In this document: piece by piece, positions 1-11,069 of the stretch
Layout: every line of letters begins with the position of its first letter
How positions within the stretch are numbered: the stretch's first letter is position 1
From: Nymphaea colorata
Lineage: Eukaryota > Streptophyta > Magnoliopsida > Nymphaeales > Nymphaeaceae
DNA length: 64,000 nt
NCBI RefSeq assembly: GCF_008831285.2
Contig: NC_045149.1
Coordinates: 10,506,417-10,570,416, forward strand
Direction: 5' to 3'
Notes under the pieces: model-generated
What the model was told of the DNA's origin: nothing
What the model saw: the letters and a program-made list of their open reading frames with translations, nothing else
Databases searched by the model: none
Made by a program: the position numbers and the translations under genes

Positions 1-330
1 AGTTGAAAGGATTTCAAGCTTGTGTTGATATCCATCTGTGATGCATTAACTTCTCAATGCATTAAGACCATGTGGCACGTCACTGTCACAAGAATAGTTG
101 TATTATCAGGTTATTAATCCAAGAGAGTCATGTTCATCTGAAGGAGTATAGCATAGCTGGTCACAAGCAAACATGTAAAAGGTAGGTTGGTTGCTCGATT
201 CTCATTATTGTTATTTTTTTGGATCTTAAACAAGAAGATTGCAACATTCTAATTGATTTGTGTATTGTAATTTATAAAAATGGGGGTATTTGGTTTTTTT
301 TTTGGCATTATGTGGTTAACTTCTTCCTCA
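1..330. repeat. Direct repeat, copy 1 (partner 1270-1625)
   Basis: The opening 330 bases closely match 1270-1625 in the same orientation, with substitutions and short indels; the later copy has about 20 extra bases near 1334. Both end at the same motif (gtggttaacttcttcctcaccc). No coding potential is seen. It could be a dispersed repeat or a local tandem duplication; the left end may lie outside the window. Confidence 0.7.
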
Positions 331-337
331 CCCAAAA

Positions 338-473
338 GAACCTGACCATCTCTCAAGTCATTTTCTATTGCAACTGCAATCTCAACCGTCCAATTTAATG
401 ATAGACAGTAGAAAGTATGAGGATCAAGTAATTGCAGTTGCAATAGAAAATGACTTGAGAGATGGTCAGGTTC
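338..473. repeat. Perfect 43-bp inverted repeat with a 50-nt loop
   Basis: Bases 338-380 and 431-473 are exact reverse complements, 43 of 43, separated by a 50-base loop at 381-430. An RNA from either strand would fold into a long perfect hairpin. It sits right after the first direct repeat and is absent at the matching place in the second repeat near 1625, so it looks inserted. It is consistent with a foldback MITE or a young hairpin small-RNA locus. No flanking target duplication is clear. Confidence 0.8.
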
Positions 474-1148
474 ATTTTGCTAAATGCTGAATGATTGTGA
501 TCACATTCTTAATCAAACTGTGTTAAATGCGTCTGCAAATGGAGAAAGTGCCCATGAAGCAGCATTAAACCTTTCTCAACATTTTAAAGCCAATTAAAAG
601 ATTTGGTAAAACTACTCTTAACCTCTCATCTCAATCCTCTTAAAGTAACTAAGTTTGCCAAGCAAAACAATTCTTTTTCTTGTCAATGACACGCTTTAAT
701 TTTCATTAGAAAAAGACTAATAAGCAACAAATATAGGTTTTAAACTAAGAAGGTTTACAAAAAGAAAAGTAACGTAGTAATATGAACGGCTCAGTCTCAA
801 TTCACACATGCATCTACAATATCCGACCAAATCAACAACTCTTCTAACTGGAGAGTACCAGAACCAAATGGTAAGAGGTTTGAGGTTTGAATCCAGTGAT
901 CAATCTTATGTTCCGGGGCATTATTTCTTTAAACTGCAAATGGTGGCAACTACAATATTTCAATTGAAAGATGAATGGTAGATTCACTACGTCTACAAGC
1001 TACGACATTGAAGGTGTAGGACATAACTTTGAGGGTTTTAGGTGGATGACTGTTTCCTCCAAGTAAACATTAGAAAAGAAAAACAACTCTTTTGGATGCA
1101 ACTAAGACACCAACTTGATAGGGGAAATTGTCAAATACTACATGACTC

Positions 1149-1153
<5 letters not shown>
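474..1153. other. Intergenic, nothing recognised
   Basis: AT-rich sequence without a convincing reading frame, RNA gene or terminal repeat. Confidence 0.4.

Positions 1154-1227
<74 letters not shown>
1154..1227. repeat. (TA)n microsatellite
   Basis: An uninterrupted run of alternating T and A of about 74 bases. It separates the unique stretch from the second copy of the direct repeat. Confidence 0.95.
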
Positions 1228-1231
<4 letters not shown>

Positions 1232-1269
1232 CTAGTTAAGATCCGGATCTACTCTTCTTTTCCAAATGC

Positions 1270-1650
1270 AGTTGAAAGGATTTCAGGCTGGAGCTGATAT
1301 CCAACTGTGATGCATTAACATCTCAATGCATTAGGGCCCACTTAGTAAACGTGGCACGTCACTGTTACGAGAATAGTTGTACTAAACTTATCAGTATATT
1401 AATCCATGCAAGAGAGTCATGTTGATCTCAAGGAGTATAGCATAGCTAGTCACAAGCAAACATGTAAAAGGCAGGTTGCTTGTTCGATTTTCATGATTGT
1501 TATTTTTTTTTATCTTAAACAAGAAGATTGCAACATTCTAGTTGATTGGTGTATTATAATTTAGAAAAATGAGGGTATTTGGGTTTTTTTCGGGCATTAT
1601 GTGGTTAACTTCTTCCTCACCCATCAGAAATTTGCATGTCAACTTTTACT
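1270..1650. repeat. Direct repeat, copy 2 (partner 1-330)
   Basis: Same orientation as 1-330, with scattered substitutions and a roughly 20-base insertion. It lacks the hairpin that follows copy 1. Confidence 0.7.
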
Positions 1651-1685
1651 TTAAAAAAAAGTGAAAAATTTTAATTTTTAGTAAC

Positions 1686-1686
<1 letters not shown>

Positions 1687-1736
<50 letters not shown>
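1687..1736. repeat. (TA)n microsatellite
   Basis: Alternating TA with one interrupting G, about 50 bases. Confidence 0.9.
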
Positions 1737-1739
<3 letters not shown>

Positions 1740-1899
1740 TTTAAGAAAATAATTTTTTTATATTGTTGACGAATTCAAATTGGGCCCTGCTGGTTCGGTT
1801 GTATTATTAAACAAAACCTCGAACCCAAAAAAATTGTAATTAAAAAGTAAGTTCATTCAAGATTATGGCCGCACCCATCCCCATGTCTATGGGACCCAG

Positions 1900-2176
1900 C
1901 AAGATGACGTGGAGTGATGCTAGTAGCTGACAGTCCAAACGACGTCATTAGAAGCTGAAGATTTCTCGCCCTTCAGCTAGTGGCCATACCGTTTGGTCTT
2001 CGATCTTTGTTACAGTTGACAAGATTGAAGACGCGTGATACGTTAACGCCTCTCCTTAACTGCACTTGCCTTCGTGATTAGCAATATTCATTTCATCTTC
2101 TCTATAAATGGCTGCTTCCCTTCCCTTCCCTTCCCTTTCTCAATAGAAGATCACCAGAGGAAGAACTCAAGCAAAC
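1900..2176 (+). promoter_or_regulatory. Probable promoter and 5' leader of the kiwellin copy
   Basis: A TATA box (TATAAAT) lies at 2103-2109, about 68 bases before the ATG at 2177, which fits a plant promoter with a short leader. Two TGACGT-containing motifs lie upstream near 1903 and 1940, of the as-1/ACGT type bound by bZIP factors in many stress genes. A CTTCC-rich stretch near 2120-2150 lies in the leader. The motifs are visible; their use is inference. Confidence 0.5.
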
Positions 2177-2808
2177 ATGCCAGCATTTTCACTTCCATCA
2201 TTCCCTCCTCTCCTCCTCCTCCTTCTTATGCTTCTCTTGCCATCACCTTCCTTCGCCATCTCCTACTGCAACGGCCCATGCACAACCCTCAATGACTGCA
2301 ACGGCCAGCTCATCTGCATCTCTGGCCGCTGCACGGATGATCCCGACGTCGGAACCCACATCTGCAGCTCTGGCGCTAGTAGCCCCTCCGGCACCTTAAC
2401 GTGTGCAGGGACGTCCTACCCCACACCACGTACACTTGCTCCCCTCCGGTTTCTTCCTCCACTGCTGCTCTCCTTACCCTCAACGACTTCAGCGAAGGTG
2501 GGGATGGCGGCCGCCCTTCGGAGTGCGACGAATCTTACCATGAAAACTCCGAGAGAGTGGTGGCGCTGTCGACCGGGTGATACGCCGGAGGCAGCCAGTG
2601 CGGGAAGATGATTAGCATCATGGCAAGCAATGGAAGGAAGACGACGGCGAAGGTGGTGGACGAGTGCGACTCGAGGAACGGGTGTGACACTGAGCACGCC
2701 GGGCAGCCGCCCTGCAGAAAAAATATTGATGGGTCCAGTGCTGTGTGGGCGGCCCTCTGCCTCAACCAAGATCTAGGCGTTGTGCCTGTAACTTGGTCCA
2801 TCGCTTAA
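2177..2808 (+). pseudogene. Kiwellin / ripening-related secreted protein, disrupted
   Basis: The start codon opens a hydrophobic signal peptide (about residues 1-27, ending SPSFA) followed by the cysteine-rich kiwellin N-terminus (CNGPCTTLNDCNGQ, then CISGRC). Kiwellins are apoplastic cysteine-rich proteins; some maize members bind and inhibit a secreted fungal chorismate mutase. Family-like sequence runs to the stop at 2806-2808 ([11 protein letters not shown], then VTWSIA), the usual length of about 200 residues in one exon. Two lesions break it: an extra 5 bp near 2420-2430 shifts the frame, and a TGA at 2578-2580 stands where the family has tryptophan. One residue also seems missing near 2725. 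The TATA box and signal peptide are still intact, so decay looks recent. Assembly error is the alternative. Confidence 0.85.
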
Positions 2809-5170
2809 CTTTAATACAATCCTACTACTTGCCAAGTTGAATAAATGTACCACCTTCGGTCTGAAAAATAAATGGCAGCTTGAGAAGGAAAGTTAAATAA
2901 ATGGCTTAGCTTTAATGCAATTCTACTACTTTCAAAGTTGAATGTTATTTGATATGTACTACTATCTTTAGTTTCATGGGTGCTACTGTTATGAGGCCGC
3001 CAATACCATTTGAAAGGTACACCAAACTCCACCCAAGTCCTCAGTATACTCAACCACCTTGAAGGTAAGAAAAATGGGGGGCCTTTGAACTTTTTTCCTG
3101 GAAAGTAATTGTTAAACTTTTGCTCATACAAGAATCTTGCACATTTTATGAGTTTCTTGTCAATGGTTATTCTTGCAGTTATTTTCATATTCATAGTTTT
3201 GACTTTGAGTTTCAGGAGATACACAAGCTCCCTTCGACCACCACCAAAAAATTGTGAATCTTTGTGTTGGTTAAAAATATTTTCATAAGGTGGAAGAAAT
3301 GAGATTGAGAAGCATGGTTATGTTAATTAATTTCATATAATTTACAATGCCGAGACCACAGTTTGCACAAATAAACATATGAAAAGAAGAATCATGTGTA
3401 TAGCCTTCTACGCTTTAATTAGTTTTCAAAAAAATCTTTGCTACTTTTGTATTCCTGAATCAAGGGCCAGGCTGTGTTTTTAGTTAAATTTGACAATTTC
3501 CTCCAGGCAATTAATGCATGTGCATATGATAGAATCATGCATACTCTAATGCAAAGCTGAAGACAATTTCAAAAAACAGAGTCATTCTTTTCATCATTTT
3601 GCAAGCAAAAAGGAGCAAAAAAATTATGGGTGGGAGGTGGCTAGTTTTTATTATAAACTTTAGTAGTGTCAATTTTCTTTGCTGCAAAAGGAAAGCTCTG
3701 ATTTGCAAGTTGAAGCATATCGGAGGAACCATCATAAGTTGAAGCACATCCTTTATTTGTATTCCTTTGTGGATGCTTTTAGGTGTGCTTCTTAAACCAA
3801 CATTTGGAACCTTTTACGTTGGATATATTGCTATTATTATTTATTATTACCGTTTACCAATGCTACTACAAATCATTTGGTCTTGTCCTGGAAATTTCTT
3901 ATTTTTTGACTTCTTTCTTTGCTGATCAAAATTGGGGCATTACTATTCGCTTTCAATTACCTGTTTGGGAGCATCTAATATCCTTTTTAAGTATGTTATT
4001 TAGGTATGAAGCCAATCATAAGTGGGGAAGGTGTATAGAATGATTTGAGAGGAACACTTCTGTCAGGCATGCCCATGAACCACATAGTGCGGAGCTCATT
4101 TCTGTTCTTCACTTGTTCAGTGTATGCATGCATGCATAATAGCCTGATGCAATTTAGATAATTAGAATCAGCCTATCCGGTTAATATTCAGTAAGAGTAT
4201 GCTTGAATGTGTACACAAGTAAACTCCAATATACGTTTGACCTAATCTAGACTGGATAACTGAGTCTGATTTTGTTCCATTGACACAAATATCTTTCTCG
4301 AATTTTTATTAGAGAAGTTTTTCTGGAAGGTTCTTTGTAAAGTTTTGATTGTTGTGTAAAAAGTCTTTGCAATTCAGGAACTAAAGAATGTATAAATAAT
4401 AACTGGAAAAAATGAAATTAAGGGGCTTTTTTGTACTAATTTTCTTTCAAAAAATATTGAAATGGATTCCTAAAAGGTTTTAAATTTTAGAGAAAGAAAG
4501 CCACACATTTATGGATATTTTCAGAAGGCCTGTTGCATGGATACTCAGGGAACCTTACCTATGTTGACATGGCTAGGGATGGGTGTGAGTACAAAGAGGC
4601 TATGACTTAAAGTTTTGCATAGAAGTCAGATTAGTACTTGCACCTGTGCTAGCAACTGCAAGTGTGGCACAGATGCATCAGCCCCCCTAGTAGGCTGTTT
4701 TAGGATCTTCTTGAATAGATCTGGTTCTTGTAATGTCCCTTCTCTCTCTTTCTTTCTCTCTCTCTTTATTTTCCACTTTTCTCTTTTGGTTGTAAATTGA
4801 GGAGGTGAAACTCATAAAAACTAATCACATAAGAAGAAACTGCCGTTGATTTTTGTGGAATATGCATCATGTGGTCTGGCTTTAAAAAATATATCCTTAT
4901 CTGAATCCTAATATGTAGCATGGTCTTAGCCTCGCAAACCATGAATTATCTACCACTTAAGGTTGATAACAGTTAGAAACAGTGGCTTATTTGATGATGA
5001 ACCATCTAGAGTTTGTAGCTAATGACAAGTTTGCTTTTTCAGTATAATTCACGTTTAGGCTCATGTTAACATTATTAACAAGCTTAAGATTAGTTTAAAA
5101 TTTAAATTACTAATTTACTATATGGAAGATTGTTTTGTTTCTTGTATAACCTTCTTTCCTCTTTTTGAGT
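2809..5170. other. Intergenic, nothing recognised
   Basis: An AATAAA-type motif near 2839 could be the polyadenylation signal of the kiwellin copy. The rest is AT-rich with only short frames and shows no RAD54 exon. The exons that should precede 5286 are therefore not in this stretch. Confidence 0.4.
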
Positions 5171-5285
5171 TTTTTGCCCTGCAATTTGGTATTAGGAAAG
5201 TCAAAGCAAAATTTCTGTTGATGGCATTTTATTCTTTATACTTGACGTGCACATCCCTTTTACATTTCTAACTTTCTACTTCTAG

Positions 5286-5783
5286 ACATTGGATCTTTTT
5301 CCTCAGTTGTGTCGTGAAAGAAGATATCTTTTCCTAAGGCTTGATGGGTCCACTAAAATAAGCAAAAGGCAAAAGCTCGTCAACCGATTTAATGATATAT
5401 CAAAGGTTTTTAATATCAATAACTGATGCTTATTCCTTCTTGAGTATTTGCATCCTTCATGGTGTGAGATATGTGCCTTTGATATTGTTGGATGAGTTTG
5501 TGTTTCTCTTAAGCAGCAAGGATGGTGGATGTGGACTTAATTTGATAGGTGGAAATCGTTTGGTTCTTTTTGATCCATATTGGAATCCTGCCAATGACAA
5601 ACTGGTATGTGATTCTGATTCAACAACATTTCTTCATTTTTCCCGAAAGTTCACTGTTTTGCCATCATGGTTTTGCTTTCCTCTTCCTCAAATTCTTAGG
5701 CAGCTGCAAGGGTTTGGAGAGATGGACAGAAGAAGCGAGTGTACATATACAGCTTCCTAACAACAGGAACTATTGAGGAAAAG
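5286..5783 (+). pseudogene. RAD54: RAD54 copy A: three helicase-lobe exons
   Basis: Exon 5286-5405 begins after ttctag and ends before gtttt. Exon 5491-5604 encodes [10 protein letters not shown] to NDK; the base pair before its GAT is not AG, in both copies, so this boundary is uncertain. Exon 5700-5783 begins after attcttag and encodes motif VI ([12 protein letters not shown]) to GTIEEK, with donor gtttgt. These match the conserved C-terminal lobe of RAD54. Confidence 0.85.
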
Positions 5784-5903
5784 GTTTGTTACAATTGTAA
5801 AATATGACGAGCTTTGGTGTTTGATTAGGACTGGTTAATAGCTCATGATTTTAGCTGCATGTTTAGCAATAAAACATGACCTAGTGGTTTTTTTTATGCA
5901 GGT

Positions 5904-5933
5904 TGTTACGTGCAGCAAGGGAAAGGAGAGAAC

Positions 5934-5985
<52 letters not shown>

Positions 5986-6147
5986 TTTCTATTGTATTGA
6001 CTAAAGCTGCCCTAATCCCATGTTAAATGAGAATTAGGGTAAAGTAACAAATTACAAATGAGGTCCATAAATAAAACCCCTATTTATAAAGAGCTGTTCC
6101 TAAACTCTTAAATATTCAAAATACCACCTAACACATATTATTCAACA
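5904..6147 (-). repeat. Copia 1 LTR (3' LTR on the minus strand)
   Basis: 244 bp, TG...CA. It includes a (GA)n run at about 5935-5981 that is much longer than in the partner LTR (11102-11123), which accounts for most of the length difference. Confidence 0.9.
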
Positions 6148-6154
6148 CTCCCCC

Positions 6155-6742
6155 TCAAGCTGGAGCATAGATGTTAATCATGCTCAGCTTGTCACAACAT
6201 CTAGAAAATTCTGCAATAGGCAAGGCTTTGGTGAAGATATCAGCGGCTTGATATTCAGAGGCTACATGTATAGTTGAGATAAATCCCTCTTGAACCATAT
6301 TGCGAATAGAGTGGCAATCTACTTCGATGTGCTTTGTCCTCTCATGAAATACTGGATTATTGGCAATATAGGTAGCCGCTTTGTTATCACAAAACATCTT
6401 CATTGGAGTAGAAGTTGGAATACCGAGACTCTCAAGTAAGGATCTAGACCATGTCATTTCAGCAGCCGTTTGAGCCATAGCATGATATTCAGACTCTGCA
6501 CTTGATCTAGAAACAACATTTTGTTTCTTACTTCTCCAAGAGATGAGATTTTCTCCCACAAACACACAAAACCCTGTGGTGGACTTCCTATCATCAACTG
6601 AGCCTGCATAATCTGTGTCGCTATAAGCTTTGACATCAAGAGATATACCCTTTTTAAAGAAAAGTCCTTTGCCAAGGGAGGACTTCAAGTACTTGACAAT
6701 CAACATACTTGCATCCCAATGTGATTTTCTTGGTTTTTCCAT
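6155..6742 (-). CDS. Copia 1 RNase H domain
   Basis: A 195-residue frame with the Copia RNase H pattern: DTDYAGSVDDRKSTTGFCVF (first acidic site), SRSSAESEY, CDNKAATYIANNP and HERTKHIEVDCHSIR. It degrades the RNA of the RNA-DNA hybrid during reverse transcription. It is the C-terminus of the Pol polyprotein and ends just inside the 3' LTR by the polypurine tract. It is separated from RT by frameshifts near 6745-6935. Confidence 0.85.
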   Translation of the reverse strand: MEKPRKSHWDASMLIVKYLKSSLGKGLFFKKGISLDVKAYSDTDYAGSVDDRKSTTGFCVFVGENLISWRSKKQNVVSRSSAESEYHAMAQTAAEMTWSRSLLESLGIPTSTPMKMFCDNKAATYIANNPVFHERTKHIEVDCHSIRNMVQEGFISTIHVASEYQAADIFTKALPIAEFSRCCDKLSMINIYAPA

Positions 6743-6745
6743 GAA

Positions 6746-7540
6746 TTAACTTAATTTTTTCATAGCAAAACTAATGTCTGGACGAGTTACTATCACATAA
6801 AGAAGCTTACCAATCAATGATCTGTATGCATGAGAAGCTACCTCTTCCGATTCATCATCAAATAGGTGTACCCGTGGGTTCATAAGAAGAGTTGTAGGTT
6901 TAGCTCCCAACATCCTTGTGTCCTGTAACAGATCAAGAACATAGTGATAACACCACTCCTTCCTTACTACGAGCAACTTCAATGCCAAGGAAGTATCGTA
7001 GCTGGCCAAGATCTTTGGTAACAAAGTGTTGTTGTAAAAATTTCTTTGTATGAGCTACCTCCTGCTCACATTCACCTATCAACACAATATCATCAACATA
7101 CACCACTAACACCACAGTACCTCTAGATCCTTTCTTGATGAATAATGAATGGTCCAGCTGAGATCTCTTGAAACCACATTTTAATACAACTTCTGAAAAT
7201 TTATCAAACAAAGCACGAGGACTTTGTTTCAAGCCATATATAGCTTTCTTTAGCCTGCACACTTTACCACACTCCCCCTGACGTTCAAAACCAAGAGGCT
7301 ACTGCATATACACGGTCTCATCAAGATCTCCATATAAAAAGGCATTTTTGACATCCTCAGCTATAAGGGCCAATCATAATGTACTGCAACAGAGACAATA
7401 AGACGTATGGTGCCCATCCTCGCCACAGGAGAAAAAGTCTCAAAGAAATCCACCCCATAGGTTTGGGTATAACCTTTTGCTACAAGACGAGCTTTGTAGC
7501 GCTCCACTGAGCCATCAGATAGGTACTTGATAGTAAATAC
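6746..7540 (-). pseudogene. Copia 1 reverse transcriptase, fragmented
   Basis: RT is spread over several frames. The piece 6933-7262 holds LKKAIYGLKQSPRA and the catalytic YVDD followed by the conserved DLGQLRYFLGIE. The piece 6746-7024 holds the connection to RNase H. The N-terminal part (7263-7540) reads with stops, one replacing the tryptophan of the usual SKWVF motif near 7541. At least three lesions make this RT non-functional. Confidence 0.85.
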
Positions 7541-9007
7541 TCATTTGGAGACCACAACTTCACAACCAGATGGAGGATCAACCAATTCCCATGTGCCCCT
7601 TTGCATTAGAGTCTCCATTTCATCATGCATAGCCTGCCACCACTTAGGATCAAGTAACACAAGTTGGTGGCTGGAGGGAATAGAATGTACTAACAATGCT
7701 GACATAAATTTCTGTAGACGCCCACCAATACCAGTAGTAGAAACAAACTGAGATATAGGATGAAGAGTACATTGTCTTTTGCCTTTGCGTAAAGCAATGG
7801 GTAAGTCCAAAGACATGTCAGGAGCATCCTGGGCAGGGATAGTAACATCAGAAATACTCACATCCTGAGAAGCGACTGGTGGACAATCCTGAGCAGGAGT
7901 GTGTCGGCGGGTGTAGACCAGTGGAGGATCATGGAATTTGCTGGCACTTGGAAATGAATCACAAGGAACAGACTGCAGGGGAACCGGTGGGATAGGTAAA
8001 GGCATAGACGACGACCTGTCGGATACTAATGGAGTAGAGTGAACATAAAGATTTGACTCAAAGAATGTAACATCCGCACTGATGTACTGCTTATGAGTGT
8101 GAGAGTCAAAATAGATATAACCCTTTTGGTGTTTTGGATAACCAATGAAAATGCATTTAATTGATTGTGCACCAAGTTTGTCTTTATTAGGACCAAGGAT
8201 GTGAACAAAGCAAGTGCACCCAAAGTCTTTGGGTGGAAGGGAAAACAGGGGTCTATCTGGATAGAGAACTTGAATGGGAATTTGATTGCCAATAGACGAG
8301 GATGGAAGATGGTTAATTAGGTAACATGCAGTGAGTATAGCATCACCCCAAAATTGCGTCGGAACACAACTATGTATCATGAGAGTGTGAGCCATGTCAA
8401 GTAGTTGACGATGTTTACGTTCGGCAACACCATTTTGTTGAGAAGTGTGGGGGCAAGTGAATTGAGGACATATTCCATATTTAGTGTAAAACTGTAGCAG
8501 GGTATTGGATTTGAACTCACAAGCATTATCAGTGCGAATGTTTTTGACAATGGAATCAAACTGAGTCTTTATTTCAATAATGAAATTTTGAAGAATACAA
8601 ATAACTTTAGACCTCTCTTTTAACAAGAACACCCAACTAAGACGAGAAAAATCATCAACAATAACAAGGTAATACCTAAATTTGGCTCGGCTTACAACCT
8701 GGCTAGGCCCCCAAACATCAACATGAATAAGATCAAAAACTGCATGACTCGACGGACTACTGCTGGAAGGAAAACTACTTCTAGTGTGTTTTCCCAAGTG
8801 GCAGGCCTCACACTGGAATAACTCAAACACAGAAATATTAGGGAGAACACCACGAAGCCTGGATAATGAAGGATGGCCTAGTCGGAGATGCCACTGATAT
8901 GGAGTTGGCTTAGATAGAGCCATAGATGCCACGCCCTCCACTGGTTCCGACAGTAAGTAAACTCTCTTGTGCTCATGGCTGCCACCAATCGTCTTCCCAT
9001 TTTGCAA
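7541..9007 (-). CDS. Copia 1 integrase region (GAG-pre-integrase, rve core)
   Basis: A 488-residue open segment of Pol. The N-terminal HHCC zinc motif is seen as HLRLGH...CEACHLGKH. The rve core shows the DDE triad: the D of HVDVWGP, the D of RTDNACEF and the E of GVAERKHR. A variable linker leads to a Copia-typical TWELVDPP segment before RT. It catalyses insertion of the cDNA. The frame is open but has no start of its own and ends at the nonsense codon that opens the RT damage. Confidence 0.9.
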   Translation of the reverse strand: MQNGKTIGGSHEHKRVYLLSEPVEGVASMALSKPTPYQWHLRLGHPSLSRLRGVLPNISVFELFQCEACHLGKHTRSSFPSSSSPSSHAVFDLIHVDVWGPSQVVSRAKFRYYLVIVDDFSRLSWVFLLKERSKVICILQNFIIEIKTQFDSIVKNIRTDNACEFKSNTLLQFYTKYGICPQFTCPHTSQQNGVAERKHRQLLDMAHTLMIHSCVPTQFWGDAILTACYLINHLPSSSIGNQIPIQVLYPDRPLFSLPPKDFGCTCFVHILGPNKDKLGAQSIKCIFIGYPKHQKGYIYFDSHTHKQYISADVTFFESNLYVHSTPLVSDRSSSMPLPIPPVPLQSVPCDSFPSASKFHDPPLVYTRRHTPAQDCPPVASQDVSISDVTIPAQDAPDMSLDLPIALRKGKRQCTLHPISQFVSTTGIGGRLQKFMSALLVHSIPSSHQLVLLDPKWWQAMHDEMETLMQRGTWELVDPPSGCEVVVSK

Positions 9008-9010
9008 GTC

Positions 9011-10282
9011 CTAAAAAACACAAGAACCAGGATCAAATATGGCTCTACAACACAAATCTTTCGTCAATTGAGTAACAGATAGAAGGTTACCAGGAAACTC
9101 TGGAGCATATAAAACATGGAAAAGAAGGATAGAACCAGGAAGTTTAACATCCCCAATTCCCATAATAGGAGAAAGCTTTCCGTTGGCAAGCCTAACATGT
9201 TGAGGCTGTGGAAAACGATGCAATGAAGTAAATACATGAGGCTGACTGCAAAAGTGTTTCGAAGCCCCAGAATCAATAATCCACATGGTACCTGGTTCAT
9301 GAGAAGAAGTACTAGCAACAGAATCCACCATTACCGAGGAGGCAGCTGTAGACCTCGTGGCAGGAGGAGGTCGTTGAGCCATAAGCTGATCATACTTTGC
9401 CTTACTCATAGTCACTGTGGAGTTCTCAGAATTCATCGAGGAAGGAGTCTCTCCCAGTGGTGTAGCAACTGGGGCAGACCCTACAGGAATATGAGAAGAG
9501 AAGGTCCCTTTGCCCCCTGAAGTACTAGATCCCCTGCCATGGGAAGTAGAAGCCGGTCTATCATGTTTGTCCCAACATCTATCTTCCAAATGTCCCAATT
9601 TTCCACAGAATGTACATTGAAATCTTCCTCTGCCCCCTACACCACAACCTGAGCCTCTTCCCCTAGTGGCTTGCCCATGCCCTCCAGACACAGCTAAGGC
9701 TGCAGAAAGAGACTCACTCTGGGACTGAGAGAGAGATACAGCCAATCTACTGAGTCTATTATATGTCTCAGCAAGATCTGAAATTTTTGCTCCAGTAAGC
9801 ATCTGAACTTTTGCGACCTCATACTTAGGGGACAAACCAGCCAAGAACTTAGCCACCATAGTCTGCTCAAAATGCATCTTGTAACATGCCTGACATGGAG
9901 GTCGAAGAGCCTTCAATCATTCATACGCAGCTTTAACTGAAGCAAAGTATTGAGATAGTTCCAATTCACCTTGCTGCAGTTTAAGTAACTCTTCCTCAAC
10001 TTGTAAAATTTTTGAGACATTCTTGTCATGAGAATAAGTTTGTCTCAAGAACATCCACATATGTTTGGCAATCGTATAGTAGGCAAGAGTAGGAGCTATA
10101 TCCGTCTGCACACTGTTCATGATCCAAGACATAACAATACTATTATCTTCTTTCCATGTGGCATATTTCCCAGTTTTAACACTTGGTTCATCTTCATCAA
10201 TGATATGGTCTTTCTGATGTCCTACTATAGACATCATAAACATTCGTGACCAGATTTCATAGTTGTGACCATCTAATTTCAC
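9011..10282 (-). CDS. Copia 1 gag and aspartic protease, interrupted by one stop
   Basis: Two pieces in the same frame (10282-9917 and 9916-9011) are separated by a single TGA at 9917-9919. The first holds the gag capsid region starting KLDGHNYEIWSR. The second holds the nucleocapsid knuckle CTFCGKLGHLEDRC (CX2CX4HX4C) and the protease site IIDSGASKHFC. Gag packages the RNA and the protease matures the polyprotein. A further frame break near 9010 separates it from integrase. The true gag start is not clear; sequence upstream of 10282 is partly out of frame. Confidence 0.85.
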
Positions 10283-11057
10283 ATAGAACCATAGAAGAAA
10301 GGATTCTCAACCACCTTGTATTCAGTATGAGACTTGATCTTAGAATTGTCTCCCATAAGAGACGGCTGTCCAGGCTCCATCACAACTCCCACAAAAAGAG
10401 AACAGCACTAATATATATATACCGCAGAAAGGGATGATAAAGTATGCAAATGATAAATGAATTTTAATCCGCGGCTGACTGAAACTTAGACCAGATCGCA
10501 CCTAGGGCAGATCCATGGCTGACTGAAACTTAGAGCAGGTCGACTATTGCAACATCCAACATTAGGGCAGATCCACGATAAAGAAAGAATTCATATTCAT
10601 GGCGGCAATATCCAACAAAAAGAAGGACAGATATCACCTAGGGCAGATCCACGGCTGACTGAAATTTAGAGCAAATCGATGGCAGCAACATCCAACAAGA
10701 GGAAGGACATATCCACGGCTGACAGAACCCTAGGGCAGATCCACGGCTGAAACAAAAAGATTGTAATATCCATGGCTGCAGCGACTTCCATTCACCAAGT
10801 AGTGACCACCGACCACAAAGGAAACTTCTGCCACGTGAGGGAGACACCTGCAACGTCCATCCACGTCCACTTCAACACACTTCAAAAGGGCATCGATCTA
10901 GGGTTTTTAATCTTTTGCTTAAGAAAACCCTAGATCGAGCCTAATATGCACGTTCAGCTTGTCATGCTCTCAGAACTATCCACGAGAATAGAATAAGAGG
11001 AAGAGAAAGAGACAGAAGATGAGCACAATGAGAGAGGTTTCAGTCCCAAGAAACCTA

Positions 11058-11069
11058 GCTCTGATACCA
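11058..11069 (-). promoter_or_regulatory. Copia 1 primer-binding site
   Basis: TGGTATCAGAGC on the minus strand, directly next to the 5' LTR, complementary to the 3' end of initiator tRNA-Met, the usual Copia primer. Confidence 0.9.

Noticed and set aside
1042-1297. Open frames through the (TA)n run reading IYIYIY
   Set aside because: They are translations of a TA microsatellite and have no domain or splice context.
4615-4800. Cysteine-containing frame (STCTCASNCKC) resembling a metallothionein piece
   Set aside because: Too short, followed by a CT-rich tract, and the cysteine spacing does not match a plant metallothionein type.
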